Assembly (NCBI GenBank): GCA_020310875.1
Contig: CM035407.1
Span: 91,066,132-91,130,131 of the forward strand
Length of the DNA stretch: 64,000 nt
Direction of reading: 5' to 3'
DNA from: Ceratopteris richardii
Taxonomy: Eukaryota; Streptophyta; Polypodiopsida; Polypodiales; Pteridaceae
Shown here: positions 1-11,658 of the stretch, one piece after another
How positions within the stretch are numbered: position 1 is the stretch's first letter
Layout of the letters: the number at the start of each line of letters is the position of its first letter
Notes under the pieces: model-generated
Seen by the model: the letters and a program-made list of their open reading frames with translations, nothing else
What the model was told of the DNA's origin: nothing
Database searches by the model: none
Translations under genes and position numbers: made by a program

Positions 1-312
1 CCACCTCAACTAAAAACTTTTAGTAAACCTATAGATTAAATAGTGTGCCTGGAAACAAAGCCCAAAAGGTGAAGTTGTTGAAGAAGTACAAAGAACACTC
101 TTCTTGATGTTCTTGGACCTTTTTAGAGAGAACTATGCACAAAAGTACTCCAAAATGGCTCCAAAAATCACCCCAAAAATGCTTAAAAAATAGGCTTTGA
201 AGTAAAGAATGAAGCTTTGAGGGCCCACAACATGTTGAAGATAATGTGAACCTTAGTCTTTACCCTTCTTCAAGCACCATAAGAGTGTACCTTAGTGGCA
301 AGAGATTGCCAT
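1..312. other. No recognised feature
   Basis: I see no supported coding region here. The stretch is moderately AT-rich. Part of it may belong to the element that carries the adjacent 5S-like fragment, but I could not find a terminal repeat that proves this. Confidence 0.4.
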
Positions 313-369
313 GGTTAAGCGAACTTTGGGGGGAGCAATACTGTGATGGGTGACCTCCCGAGAAGTACC
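313..369 (+). repeat. 5S rRNA-like fragment (internal promoter region), possible Cassandra-type element
   Basis: About 56 bases align to the middle and 3' half of plant 5S rRNA, with roughly three quarters identity by eye. The run gatgggtgacctcc (345-358) is exact and ggttaagcg opens the match. The matched part covers the region where 5S genes carry the A box, intermediate element and C box of the RNA polymerase III promoter. The 5' part of 5S is absent, so this is not a working 5S gene. Cassandra elements are plant terminal-repeat retrotransposons in miniature known to carry 5S promoter sequence in their LTRs, and that is the best explanation. I could not define LTR ends. A lone 5S pseudogene or a 5S-derived SINE are alternatives. 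Confidence 0.65.
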
Positions 370-815
370 AAGAACCTCCGTCTTCCTTGATCATTGAGGT
401 CCTCCCTCACGTGCAGCCAACAGTGCCAATGGTGACTTCAGTGACTCAGATGATAAGGTATGCCAAGGTATATGCCTTAGCCATAAGCCTTGGAAAAATC
501 CTTGGGTGGGTGGGTGCTCACTTCACTCGCACAAAAGGAACAAAGATTTTTGCATCAGGACGCTCTGATATCATTGAAGTATTTCGATGGTGATGCACTA
601 CAGTGCGTTCTTCTTCTTGAGAGCTCTATAATGATATCCTCAGAGTGGAAAATTGATATCCAAGCACCGCACATGGTACTCTGCATAGAGACTACAAAAT
701 ACGTAGGAAAAACACAGTACACATGGAGCACAAACACATACTTCTTAGGTGTTACAAACGAAGTCGAACTTCTAGTCTGTGGCTGACCAGACCACTACAT
801 GTTTTATTAAAGAAC
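370..815. other. No recognised feature
   Basis: Short open frames of up to 98 codons are present on both strands, but none resembles a known protein and they overlap one another. I see no terminal repeats or RNA gene. Confidence 0.4.
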
Positions 816-1164
816 ATATAAAAAGTGTCAGTTGGAAATTTGGCCTTTCACATGGACACTAATGATAACAAAAAAGACAAAATTTCTTGCACAAGCACTG
901 CAATAGTGCATTTGGAGGCCAAAACAAGCTCGCATCATAATTTCAACACCAGAAAGCGAAGCGATTTTGAACTCCTAATAGCCTTGAGTATGCTCACCAA
1001 TTTTTGTGTGATTCTGAGACTATGATCGGAGGGGGTCAAAGATGTCTACCCATTAGGGTTATATGCATATATACAAGCCGGAGAGGAAAACCTCCTAAAG
1101 AGGGAAAAAAGTGCCTGAGTGATCCTAGTGTGTTCACACACATCACTGCCAAAATATATCAACA
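816..1164 (-). mobile_element. Copia fragment of the G family: leader and partial LTR
   Basis: The sequence matches the untranslated leader and LTR of the copia element at 54726-59871. Leader-like sequence lies at about 816-1040. LTR-like sequence follows to 1164, including the shared gtatatacaagcc-type core, cctcctaaagaggg, the tgtgttcacacacatcac block and the terminus atatatcaaca. It is a broken end fragment with no coding part. Its right end abuts sequence belonging to dispersed repeat R. Confidence 0.75.
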
Positions 1165-1375
1165 GACCATAGCATGACTATGTACATCTCTAATGTTGCA
1201 ATTTTTGGACCATATAATAGAGCATTTTTGCATGCAAAATGAGTGCTATATGTTTAGAACATTGGGAATAAAATTAAAAACATTGGGTGACCAAAAAAAG
1301 CTGTAAGAAAATTCATGAACTCGTTTGCTTTCTCATGCATATATTATTTTTTTATGGTTCTCAACTTTTTGTATG
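1165..1375 (+). repeat. Dispersed repeat R, terminal piece
   Basis: This piece aligns with 47310-47495. Shared blocks include tctctaatgttgca, agcatttttgcatgcaaaa, gagtgctatatgttta, attcatgaactcgtttg and ctcaactttt. It is a partial copy of the R family, whose longest copy in the window is at 46121-47536. R is unclassified. Confidence 0.7.
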
Positions 1376-1404
1376 TACTTATGTATGTATGGATGATTAT
1401 GTGT
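1366..1404 (+). repeat. Minisatellite, left part
   Basis: The unit tatgtacttatgtatgtatggatgattatgtg is seen here once and again several times at 2139-2290. The two parts are separated by the LTR-like block at 1405-2138. Confidence 0.65.
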
Positions 1405-2138
1405 TGTTGAAGGCAGGGAAATCTGGAAGATGAATGATTAATTTGAAATCTGAAAAATGGTTAAACGTGGATATTATCTAGTTAGATATATCTTTTTTGG
1501 TGTATTGGATTTTAATAAAATAAAAAGAAAAAAATGGTTATGTGGAGATAAAAAGGGACATGTCGTGAGAAGGAGAGGAGACGTTACAAAAGGAAGGCGC
1601 GCGACAACTGTAAGGCGAAGAAGCTCGGCTGACAAGGATTTTGGAGGACCGAAAAAACAGGTTCTGCAGGAATCATAATACAAGCTATGATTGATGAAAT
1701 CGTGTAGTGTAATCAAGTATGATTTATGAAGTTCGAAGACTTACAAATCTGTAATTGCAGCGTTAAGTCAATCTAAGAAAGAACAGAAATGTCTGCGAGA
1801 CAAGAGTTCTTGTTTGTAATCTCCTATTTCCGCTAAGTCAACAGATAGATTTAAATTATCTGCACAGTAGCGCATTGAAACATGTGTGTCTATGAGTGTG
1901 TAAGAAATCTGTTAATATTTGAAATGCGTAAATCTGGAATGTGACTGCGTAATTCTGAAATCGGTAAAAAATTACCGGAAAGTTACCGGAAAGATACCGA
2001 AATGGAAGAATTACGGTGAACTTTCAAATATGTTTTCGGTGGAATCTCTGCGAATGAAGACCAGTGCAAATGGAGAAGTGAGTAATACTATTTTGCTCTT
2101 TATTTAGATGTTGTGTTGAACCTCTGGAACCCTCAACA
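1405..2138. mobile_element. Candidate solo LTR, 734 bp, with 5-bp target duplication
   Basis: The block begins tgttgaaggcag and ends ggaaccctcaaca, giving the TG...CA termini of an LTR and a short inverted repeat (tgttga/tcaaca). The five bases before it (1400-1404) and after it (2139-2143) are both tgtgt, the size of target duplication made by LTR retrotransposons. It splits a minisatellite whose units continue on both sides, which supports an insertion. There is no coding sequence and no partner LTR, so it reads as a solo LTR. Because the target is TG-rich, the tgtgt duplication is weaker proof than usual. Family not determined. Confidence 0.6.
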
Positions 2139-2290
2139 TGTGTGTATCTATGTAGTATGGATGATTATATGTGTATGTACTTATGTATGTATGGATGATT
2201 ATGTGTGTATCTATGTGTGTATGTACTTATGTAGTATGGATGATTATGTGTATATGATAATGTGCGTATGTACTTATGTGAGGCATTTTC
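2139..2290 (+). repeat. Minisatellite, right part (atggatgattatgtg-type units)
   Basis: Three to four degenerate units of about 40-45 bases contain gtatggatgattat and gtatgtacttatgt. Together with 1366-1404 they form one array interrupted by the candidate solo LTR. Confidence 0.7.
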
Positions 2291-3148
2291 TTTTCTTATG
2301 AGGCAGTCGTCTATATGCATTTGCTTCATGACCATGCATTCACTTTGTGGACAAAGTATTCTCTTTTACAACACATTTTGTAAGGGGAAATTTTCTCAAG
2401 TGAGGCATATATGTGTGTAGCATTCACTTCGTACGCACATTTTGGAAATTCAGGAGATTCATACTTGGGAGCTCTATCCTAGTATAAAAGGTGTTTTAGA
2501 GCCGAGAAAGATATTATTTGCCCTTTCACCATTTTAGAGCATAATAAATTCAAATTGACATAAAATTTACCTCATGTTGATTTTTGAGCTTGTGGAATCA
2601 TTTGGAAACTTATTCCTTACAATATTATTCAAAATGTATCGAAAAAAGAAGATAATGTAGATTAAACATTGGAGAATATGGAAACATTAAAGAGTTGGCA
2701 ATGGCACCTAGACATTAACCAATTTCCTCTCACATAGACCAACTTTTGAAAGTTTTTTTGTGACCTATCAAGCATCCTATTGTCTCATAATTATAACATA
2801 AATCATATGTCTTAAAAAAAGACAATCATTTTATAAAAAGCCTCGATCCATAAACCCATATGTATTTTCAAAAGTCCCATGTGATCAAAAGAACAAACTT
2901 CAAATTGGGATAAAAATGGACAAAACTATTGTTGCTATCTAAAGAGAAGAAAAGGAGATGCGTGCCAAAAAGCTCCCCTTTTTTTAAGTGTCGGTGATCT
3001 TCCAAAGGGGTATACAAAGAGAGAGTCTGCATAAGGGAGAGGAGTGGAGAAGTCCCAATAAAAAGACATGAGAATATTATACCAATCAATCAATATGGAA
3101 GAGCTTCCAAAGCACCTCAAAATGTGCTATCAATATAACCTATCATGC
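2291..3148. other. AT-rich, no recognised feature
   Basis: Only short overlapping frames without recognisable similarity are present. I see no terminal repeats. It may be transposon debris. Confidence 0.4.
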
Positions 3149-4115
3149 AATAATATTAAGAATTCCCTATCATCTATAGAAGGATTCAAAATTCTCAAGT
3201 GACTAAATGAAAGAATAAGCATTATGATGGATCAATGGATCCACACAATCATGTCACCTGAGTCATTTAAGTGCTCAGGGGTTGATGGGTACTAGATTAC
3301 ACTAAAGAAATTAAACCTTTATGTTGACACTTCTTAGATCTACCCTAGCTTACTTCCAAACCTTAAGGAGAGAGCAATTTGGTAACATAGAAGAACTTAT
3401 AGAATAAATCATATATGGGTTCTCAAATGAAGACATTAATCATAATATAACCTCCTTGGTTCATAGTATCAAGAAGATCCTGATTAATCGACATGGTTTT
3501 CTATGATATTATTCAAGAAACACATTGGCCTAGGCAAGAGAGGCCCTTTGTGCCAAATAAAATGTCAATATTAACAAATGGGCAATCTAGAACACTAGTA
3601 TGAATCCAAATAAAATGTCAGTAATAGTATGAAGAGTTGTCAAATTACTGAAGACTTAACATAGCCCAAGACTTAAGTAAGAAGCTAGGATTTGAGCCTC
3701 AATTTTGACCACAAGAAACATGTCTACTTTGAAGATGTCTAAATTTTCATTGGACATCATTTGATTTAGACATGCACTAGACAATGAATTATGATGATAA
3801 TGAGCAACGTACCACTTCAATATTTTGTTATTCAGCAAAATTAGATGAATCATGCCACCATATTTTATTCTACAATCAATAAAATTCGTGAGAATAGGCA
3901 AACCTAGTATGGAAAAATCCCAAAACAAGAATATCTGCAATGACAATTTCTAATTATGAGAGTGAATATGAGAATTAGACTCCACATGAGATAACACATG
4001 CAAGACTAAAAAATGCTCTCATTTTCATGATCTAATGTATTATAACAAGGCATGACACCATGATTACTTTCCTTGAAATTGAAATATGCAAAAGAAGAAG
4101 CTTCCATAGAAAATA
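3149..4115 (+). repeat. Dispersed repeat R, copy 1, 5' part
   Basis: This stretch aligns closely with 46121-46900, starting at caataatattaagaattccc and including gcttacttccaaaccttaag, gagagagcaatttggta and catgcactagacaatgaatt. The match stops near cttccataga where copia A begins. The R sequence resumes at 9979, so copia A interrupts R. Both copies carry a minus-strand open frame with the shared peptide ILKWYVAHYHHNSLSSACLN (3656-3946 and 46459-46722). I do not recognise the peptide, and whether R ever coded for protein is unclear. Confidence 0.75.
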
Positions 4116-4650
4116 TGTGAAGAAGTGTTCACTGGTTCCTGAAACAGGCCCAAAATTCGATGTTAATGTTTTGGACAGTTCTCCTTCCACAGTGTAAAGT
4201 TTTGAGCAAGCATCACTTGGTCTTTAAGTTGGAAGGTAAGCTATCTGTGGCTAAAAGCATTTTCATAAACGGGTTCTAGATTGAGAGAACCAAGTGTTTA
4301 AAGTTATAGGTGTCTAAATCGACTTCTCAGAAGAGCAGTTTTAGACATAGGTAACTTGTTGAGATCATTTCTCAAGATATACTGAATCTTTTGGAGTGAT
4401 TTAACTTGGAGAAGGTGCGGAAACTGTAGGGGACACGTTGTGCAAAGTTTCATAAAAAACTTTACATAGTTAATGAGAGAGATATATGCAACAGACTTTC
4501 TGTGTAGTCATCTCCTTCACAAATTTTTCAAAATCTTCATAATTGATCATTGACCCTCTAAAATTGGTGAAGGTTTGAGTTACTCTTGTTATAGAGGTGC
4601 TCTAATTACAAGAGTAGCTTGTTCTTTTGGAGATTAACACTCTCCATCAG

Positions 4651-4663
4651 TGGTATCCGAGCA
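4651..4663 (+). other. Primer-binding site of copia A (initiator Met tRNA)
   Basis: tggtatccgagca directly after the LTR end is close to the plant copia consensus complementary to the 3' end of initiator methionine tRNA. It fixes the LTR/internal boundary at 4649/4650. Confidence 0.85.
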
Positions 4664-7600
4664 GGAAGCATCAAAATTGAAGGAAGGAGGATCCCGACTG
4701 CTGCAGGTGCAAAGAATTCAACATCTGAAGGTTCAAAAGGTGAAAGCTTGAGGACAAATCTTGAGAAGGAGGTCATACGACATCAAGGAAGACAAAAGGA
4801 ACATTATTCGAAGTAAAGGTACATCTATTACTCATAAAGATTGAAGAATTTAATATACAGGTGAAGAAAGGATGTGAGATTCTCTTCAAATAGAGAAGTT
4901 GGATAGAGAGAACTATCCAACATGGTCAATGAGGATGGAAGCTCATCTTATGAGCAAAGACTTGATAGCTTATATTACAGGTGAAGAAGAAAAGCCTCAG
5001 TTCAGAGATCCTAGTGTTCCAACTAGGAAAGAATTATCAGACTTGAAGAATTGGATGAAGAGAGATGCTCAAGCTAGGAGCATTATTTATATGGCAGTCA
5101 ATGACTACTTGCTACCTCACATTAGAGGTCTTGAAAGTGCAAGTGATATATGGAATGCTTTGGAGGAGCATTTTCAAAACACCACAAAGTCAAGGAAGGC
5201 ATCTTTGTGGGCAGAATTTACTACTTTCAAGAAGAAGGCTTCTCAATCCATCTCAGACTATGTAACAAGGATGAAGGACATTGCAGATGCATTAGGAGCA
5301 ATTGAGGAAGACATTGAGGAGGATAAATTGGTAAGGCAAATCCTCACAGGGTTGAGAGGTGATGACAAATGGAAGCCATTCATTTTTTCTACTGAATTAT
5401 CTCTTGATCATTTTACTCCTGACTTAAATCAGTTGCTAGGACATCTGTTAACCTTTGAGCAGGATGTCAAAGGTGAAGGTGACAAGAGTACAGGTCATGC
5501 AATGTATTCAAAGGATAAGAAGAAAAATAGCAAAGGGAAGCAACAAGAAAATGAAGATGAAGGCACAACTAGTCAAGCCAACTTCCTAAGAGGAAGAGGA
5601 GGTGGCAAAGGTAGAGGAAGGGGCAGGAGTAATAAAGATGGAGTCAAAGCTTGCTGGATTTGTGGTAAGACAAATCACTTAGCTAATGATCGTTGGCATA
5701 ATACTCAGAGTAATGGTGGATATAATCAGAATTTTAATTCAAGAGGAAGAGGTGGCAGAAATCAAAGAGGTAATTTCAGAGGTAGAGATAGTAGAGGTTA
5801 CTTTGGAAGAAATGCAGGTAGAGGATTCCAAAGTCAACAATACAACAATACCTACTATAATTATGCTTCAGATCAGAAGGAGGATTCAACATTGATAATG
5901 AATGCATCTTGTGAAAGACAAAGTGAAGACCAAAGAGTCTTCTACATTGACTCAGGGTGTAGCAATCACCTGAGTGGCAACATAGCTTTGATGACTGATT
6001 TGGAAAATAAAGTAACTAATCATGTAGTTCAAACAGGTGACAATACAAAGCACAATGTGAAGTCAATTGGATCAGTGAAGGCCAAGGATGGAAGTACCCT
6101 CTTGAGTAAGGTCTTGTATGTTCCTACAATTCCTAAGAATCTGATAAGTGTAGGACAAATTGTTGAAAAAGGTTATGAAGTTAGATTCACTAATGAAGGA
6201 GTGTTTGTGGAAGACCCTAGCAATGGGTATAAACAAATTGTTTCAGGTAAGAAAGAAGGAAGATTGTTCACATTGAAGATTTAAGATAATGTTGGTTATG
6301 CCTTGTTCACTTATGGAGGGCATAAGATCTCTGAGTTAGATCTTTGGCACAAGAGGCTTGGACATTTCAATGAAAGAGGTATCAAAGATATGGTTAACAA
6401 TGGTTTAGCGCTTGGATTGCCTAATGTTGCAGGTCAACATATGACATACAAATGTGAGGCATGTCAATTAGGTAAGGCTCATAAGCAATCTTATTCCAAG
6501 CATGGTTTTATGTATTCAGAGAAGCTTGAATTGGTACACACAGATGTGTGGGGACCATCAAAAGATTTTAGTATCAATGGTTCAAGGTATTATGTGATTT
6601 ATGTTGATGATGCTACCAGATGGATCACTATCTATGTGATCAAAGATAAGTCAGAGGTATTCAATACATTTAAACACTATCATGTGTATGCAGAGAGAAT
6701 TACAGGTCATAAGTTGAAGAGACTAAGGTCAAATGGAGGGGGAGAGTATTTCTCTAATGAGTTCAGTGATTACTTGTGGAATGCAGGTATAAAGAGAGAG
6801 GTTACTTGCAGGTACTCTCCTCAACAAAATGGTGTACCAGAAAGGAGAAATAGAACTCTTGTTGAGTTTGTAAGGTCCACGATGAAGGAGAAAAATTGCC
6901 CAAATTACTTGTGGGCTGAGGCTGTAAATATAGCTACTTATTTGATTAATAGGTTACCATGTAAAGCTTTGCAAGGTATGACACCATATGAGGCATGGTG
7001 GGATAAGAGACCTACATTAGACCATTGCAAAGTATTTGGATGTTTGGCATATGCATATGTGCCATCACAATTATGGCACAAATTGGAACCTAAAGCTGAA
7101 AAGCATGTATTCATTGGTTATGATGATAAGCAGATGGGATATAGGTTATGGAGTCCATCCACAAAACAATTCCTTGTATCAAAGGATGTTACATTTGATG
7201 ATCAAGGTACTTGGTATGCAGGTACAATCAATATTAATGCAAGTGATGAAGAAATTGTGAACCAAAAGAAAGGTAAATCAAAGGTTCAGATATTTGATGA
7301 AGAGGAGAATAATGAAGTGCATGATGAAGTTGAAGAAATGCCAAGATTTGATCCTGAGAGTGATGAATTAGAAACCTCAAGGAGTGGAGAACTCAAAAGG
7401 TCATCAAGACACAAGTGGCAACCTACAAGGTATAGCTATGACACTTCTTTTTTGGCTACCAAAGATTATGCTTATATGATGAAGGCAGATGAAGACCCTT
7501 CTACATATGAAGAGGCAAAAGGTAAGGAGAATTGGGAGAAAGCTATGCAGGAGGAGTATGATGCATTGATGGAGAATCAGACATGGGAGTTGGTTCCTAA

Positions 7601-9046
7601 ACCAAATAGCCAGAAGATCATTGGATGCAAGTGGGTCTACAAGACAAAGAGGTATGCAGATGGAAGTGTGTCTAGATATAAAGATAGACTTGTTGTGAAG
7701 GGTTTTGCTCAGACTTATGGTATAGATTATGATGAGACCTATAGTCTTGTGGCAAAGATGACAACCATCATGACACTCATAGCTATTGCTGCATGTAAAG
7801 GTTGGAAATTATGTCAATTAGATGTGAAGAATGCTTTTTTAAATGGTTATATTTCAGATGATGTTTTCATGGAGCAACCACAAGGATTCAAAGATGGAAG
7901 GTATCCAGATTATGTGTGCAAGCTCAAAAGAGCTTTGTATGGTTTGAAGCAAGCCCCAAGGGCATGGAATTATAGACTTGTGAAGTTCTTAAAGGAACTT
8001 GGATTTCAAGTATCTAAAGCAGATAGTAGCTTGCTTCTCAAAGCAAGTGATGATGGGTTCATATACATGTGCATATATGTTGATGATATAATTCTTACAG
8101 GTACAGATGAGAAAGGCATTCAAAACCTAAAGAAGCAAATGGAGAAAGAGTTCAAAATCAGTGATTTGGGAGATTTGTCATATTTCTTGGGCATGGAGAT
8201 TTCATACACTCAACATGGAGTGTATGTGACTCAAGAAAGGTATTTGAGAAACTTGTTGATCAAGTTTAAGATGAATGATTGCAGGGTAGCACCTACTCCA
8301 ATGGAGGTGAATCACAAATTGAGCAGATATGGAGGTGAAGAGTTCAAGGATATGAAACTATATCAAAGTTTGGTTGGTAGTCTGATATATGCTACATTAA
8401 CTAGGCCTGATTTGTCATATGCAGTTGGAGTTTTGTCTCAATTCATGCATTGTCCTAGGAAAGAACATTGGATTGCAGGTCAAAGAGTGTTGAGGTACAT
8501 TAAGGGTACACTCAAAGAAGGTTTGTATTATGGTTTTACATCAGATACAAACATCAAGATATATAGTGATGCAGATTGGGCAGGTAATCCTGATGATAGG
8601 AGATCAACTTATGGATACTTGTGTTATGTGGGAGATAAGTTAATTTCTTGGTGTTCAAAGAAGCAACACTCAGTTGCTTTATCATCTACAGAAGCAGAGT
8701 ACAAAGGGATGGTTGAAGCTGCAAAGGAAGTGATATGGCTTAAGACTCTGATGAAGAGTTTTGACATCATTCAGAGTACACCTACTATTCATGGAGATAA
8801 CATGAGTTCATTGTATTTAGCTGTTAATCCTATTTCTCATGCCAGGACTAAACACATTGAGATTCATTACCATTTCCTAAGAGAGAAGGTGATGGATAAA
8901 GAGATTGAAGTCATACATACTTCAACAAAAGATCAGATAGCTGATATGCTAACCAAAAGCTTGGATGGACCAAAGCTACAGAGATTCAAAGACATGGCAG
9001 GAATAAAGAAGTTAGAGAAAACCTCAATTGATGATTGAGGGCGAGC

Positions 9047-9978
9047 TGTTGGTGCAAGGTAATCAACAATTGAAGTTTTAATGAAGGCTTGGAAGTCAAG
9101 GATTGAAGAAAAATTCAAGGTGTGAAGCATGAAGGAAGAATACATCCAGAAGATGAAGAGATGTACACAAATATTTGCCTATATATACAAGTAAAAAGCC
9201 GGGGCAAATATGAGAGAGCATGAGAATAGAGAAATCAATAGTTGTATGAGTCATTAGACATCTTAGAAGTGGGTTGAGTCTCTCTCATCACTCAGTTGTA
9301 AATTTCTTCAGGAATGGAAGAAAAAATTATGCCCGATGTTTCTGAGCATTCTCCATCTGTGCTTGATCATTTCAAGAATCCTTTTGTAGATGTCTAATTC
9401 CATAGTTACTGAGTCTATGGTTAAATTTTGAGAGCCTAATTGTAAACAGACTGTGAGAATTATGTGTAGGAACATTCATATGTGAAGAAGTGTTCACTGG
9501 TTCTTGAAACAATGTAAATTTTTGAGCAAGCAAGCACTCAATCTTTAAGTTGGAAGGTAAGCTATTTGTGGCTAAAAGCATTTTCATAAACGGGTTCTAG
9601 GTTGAGAGAACCAAGTGTTTAAAGTTATAGGTGTCTAAATCGACTTCTCAAAAGAGCAGTTTTAGACATAGGTAACTTGTTGAGATCATTTCTCAAGATA
9701 TACTGAATCTTTTGGAGTGATTTAACTTGGAGAAGGTGCACAAACTATAGGCAACACCTTGTGCAAAGTTTCATAAAAAACTTTACACAATTGATAAGTT
9801 AATGAGAGAGATATATGCAGCAGACTTTCTGTGTAGTCATCTCCTTCACAGATTTTTCAAAATCTTCATAATTGATCATTGATCCTCTAAAATTGGTGAA
9901 GGTTTGAGTTACTCTTGTTATAGAGATGCTCTAATTACAAGAGTAGCTTGTTCTTTTGGAGATTAACACTCTCCATCA
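9047..9978 (+). repeat. 3' LTR of copia A
   Basis: It starts tgttggtgcaagg just after a purine-rich tract (gattgagggcgagc) and ends ctctccatca, identical to the end of the 5' LTR. It contains a TATA-like stretch (tgcctatatatacaag, about 9177-9192) that could serve as the element promoter. The portion from about 9481 matches the 5' LTR copy at 4116-4649. Confidence 0.85.
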
Positions 9979-10103
9979 TGTATAAGAGCTCAGAAGCCAT
10001 GCAAATTGTTTGATTTCGGAACAAGATAACCAAATGTGCTAACATTGGGATTTATTGCATGGACCGTAGCATGACTATGTTGATTTTTGTGACATTTACA
10101 AGA
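9979..10103 (+). repeat. Dispersed repeat R, copy 1, 3' part
   Basis: It aligns with about 47165-47295 (agccatgcaaattgtttgat, ttcggaacaagataaccaaa, atggaccgtagcatgactat). It resumes the R copy interrupted by copia A, then runs into the microsatellite at 10104. Confidence 0.75.
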
Positions 10104-11606
10104 GGTTAGAATATTATGTGTGTATGTGTCTATGTGTGTATGTGTGTGTACATGTGTGTGTATGTGTGTGTGTGTCTATGTGTATGTGTGTGTATCTATG
10201 AGTGTGTATGTGTTTATGTGTGTCTATGTGTCTATGTGTGTGTATGTGTCTATGTGTGTATGTGTATGCATGTATGTATGCATATGTATGTGTATGCATG
10301 TGTATGTGTGTGTATGCATCATTATGTGTGTATGTGTCTATGTGTGTGTATGTGTTTATGTGTGTATGTGTATGCATGTATGTATGCATATTTATGTGTG
10401 TGCATGTGTATGTGTGTGTATGCATCATTATATGTGTATGTGTCTATGTGTCTATGTGTGTGTGTATATGTGTGTGCATGTGTGTGTGTCTATGTGTATG
10501 TGTCGCTACGCATCTATGAGTGTGTATGTGTCTATGTGTGTGTATGTGTCTATGTGTGTGTATGTGTCTATGTGTGTATGTGTATGCATGTATGTATGCA
10601 TATGTGTGTGTATGCATTATGTATGCATATATGTGTGTGTATGAATTATGTATGTGTATGTATGCATGTGCATTATGTATGCATGTAAGTATGTATGTAT
10701 GCATATGCATATGCATTATGTATGCATGTATGTGTACGTGTGTGTATGTCTCTCTATGTGTGTGTATGCATATATGTGTGTATGTGTGTGTGTATATGTG
10801 TGTATGTGTGTGAATGCATCATTATGTGTGTATGTGTGTATGTGTGTATGTGTGTGTATATGTGTGTGTATGTGTGTGCGTGTCTATGTGTATGTGTGTG
10901 TGTCTATGAGTGTGTATCTGTTTATGTGTGTGTATGTGTCTATGTGTCTATGTGTATGCATGTATGTATGCATATGTGTGTGTATGTGTGTGTATGCATT
11001 ATGTATGCATTATGTATTCATTATGTATGCATATGTGTGTGTATGCATTATGTATGTGTATGTATGCATGTGCATTATGTATGCATATGCATTATGTATG
11101 CATATGCATTATGTATGTGTATGTATGCATGTGCATTATGTATGCATATGTGTGTGTATGCATGTAAGTATGTATGTATGTATGCATATGCATATGCATT
11201 ATGTATGCATATATGTGTATGTGTGTGCATGTCTCTCTATGTGTGTGTATGCATATATGTGTGTGTATATGTGTGTATGTGTGTATGTGTGTGTGTATGT
11301 GTGTGTATGTGCGTGTATGTGTGTATGTGTGTATGTGTATGTGTATATGTGTGTGCATGTGTATGCATTATGTATGTGTATGTTTGCATGTGCATTATGT
11401 ATGCATATGTGTGTGTGCATGTATATGTGTGTGTATGCATGTATATGTGTGTGTATGCAACATTATGTGTGTATGTGTGTATATGTGTGTATATTTGTGT
11501 GTGTATGTGTGTGTCTGTGTCTATGTGTATGTGTGTGTGTCTATGTGTGTGTGTATGCATATGTATGTGTGTGTGCGTGTGTGTGTGTGTGTGCATACCT
11601 AGCTTC
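10104..11606 (+). repeat. Compound TG/TATG/TGCA microsatellite, about 1.5 kb
   Basis: Almost pure alternating pyrimidine-purine sequence made of tgtg, tatg, ctatg and atgcat motifs. Larger blocks recur, for example tgtatgcatgtatgtatgca followed by tatgtgtgtgtatg, so there is a loose higher-order organisation. Long open frames on both strands (one of 398 codons, rich in Cys, Val, Tyr and Met) arise only because the repeat lacks stop codons. They are not genes. Confidence 0.95.
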
Positions 11607-11612
11607 AATGAT

Positions 11613-11658
11613 GTGTCTCTCTCTCTCTCTCTCTCGCTCTCTCTCTCTCATTCTCTTC
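11613..11658 (+). repeat. CT dinucleotide microsatellite
   Basis: An almost perfect ct run follows the TG array and precedes the CACTA terminal region. Confidence 0.9.

Larger units (their letters stand above)
4116..9978 (+). mobile_element. Ty1/copia retrotransposon A, nearly whole
   Basis: A full set of copia parts lies in order on the plus strand. A 5' LTR region (4116-4649) ends ctctccatca and is followed by a primer-binding site for initiator-Met tRNA at 4651 (tggtatccgagca). Then come a gag domain with an arginine/glycine-rich tail (about 4.9-5.9 kb), an aspartic protease region (about 5.9-6.2 kb), integrase (about 6.3-7.2 kb), reverse transcriptase (about 7.5-8.4 kb) with the YVDD motif, and RNase H (about 8.5-9.0 kb). 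A purine-rich tract precedes the 3' LTR (9047-9978). Copia normally makes one gag-pol polyprotein; here it is nearly whole with about one break. The two LTR copies differ by only a few percent over their shared part, so the element is fairly young. The 5' LTR copy is shorter than the 3' copy, so the left end is not intact and no target duplication is visible. Confidence 0.95.

Noticed and set aside
313-369. A functional 5S rRNA gene
   Set aside because: Only about half of the gene is present, with roughly a quarter of positions different.
4116-10103. Target-site duplication for copia A
   Set aside because: The left LTR copy does not reach the expected terminus, so flanking bases cannot be compared; no duplication is claimed.
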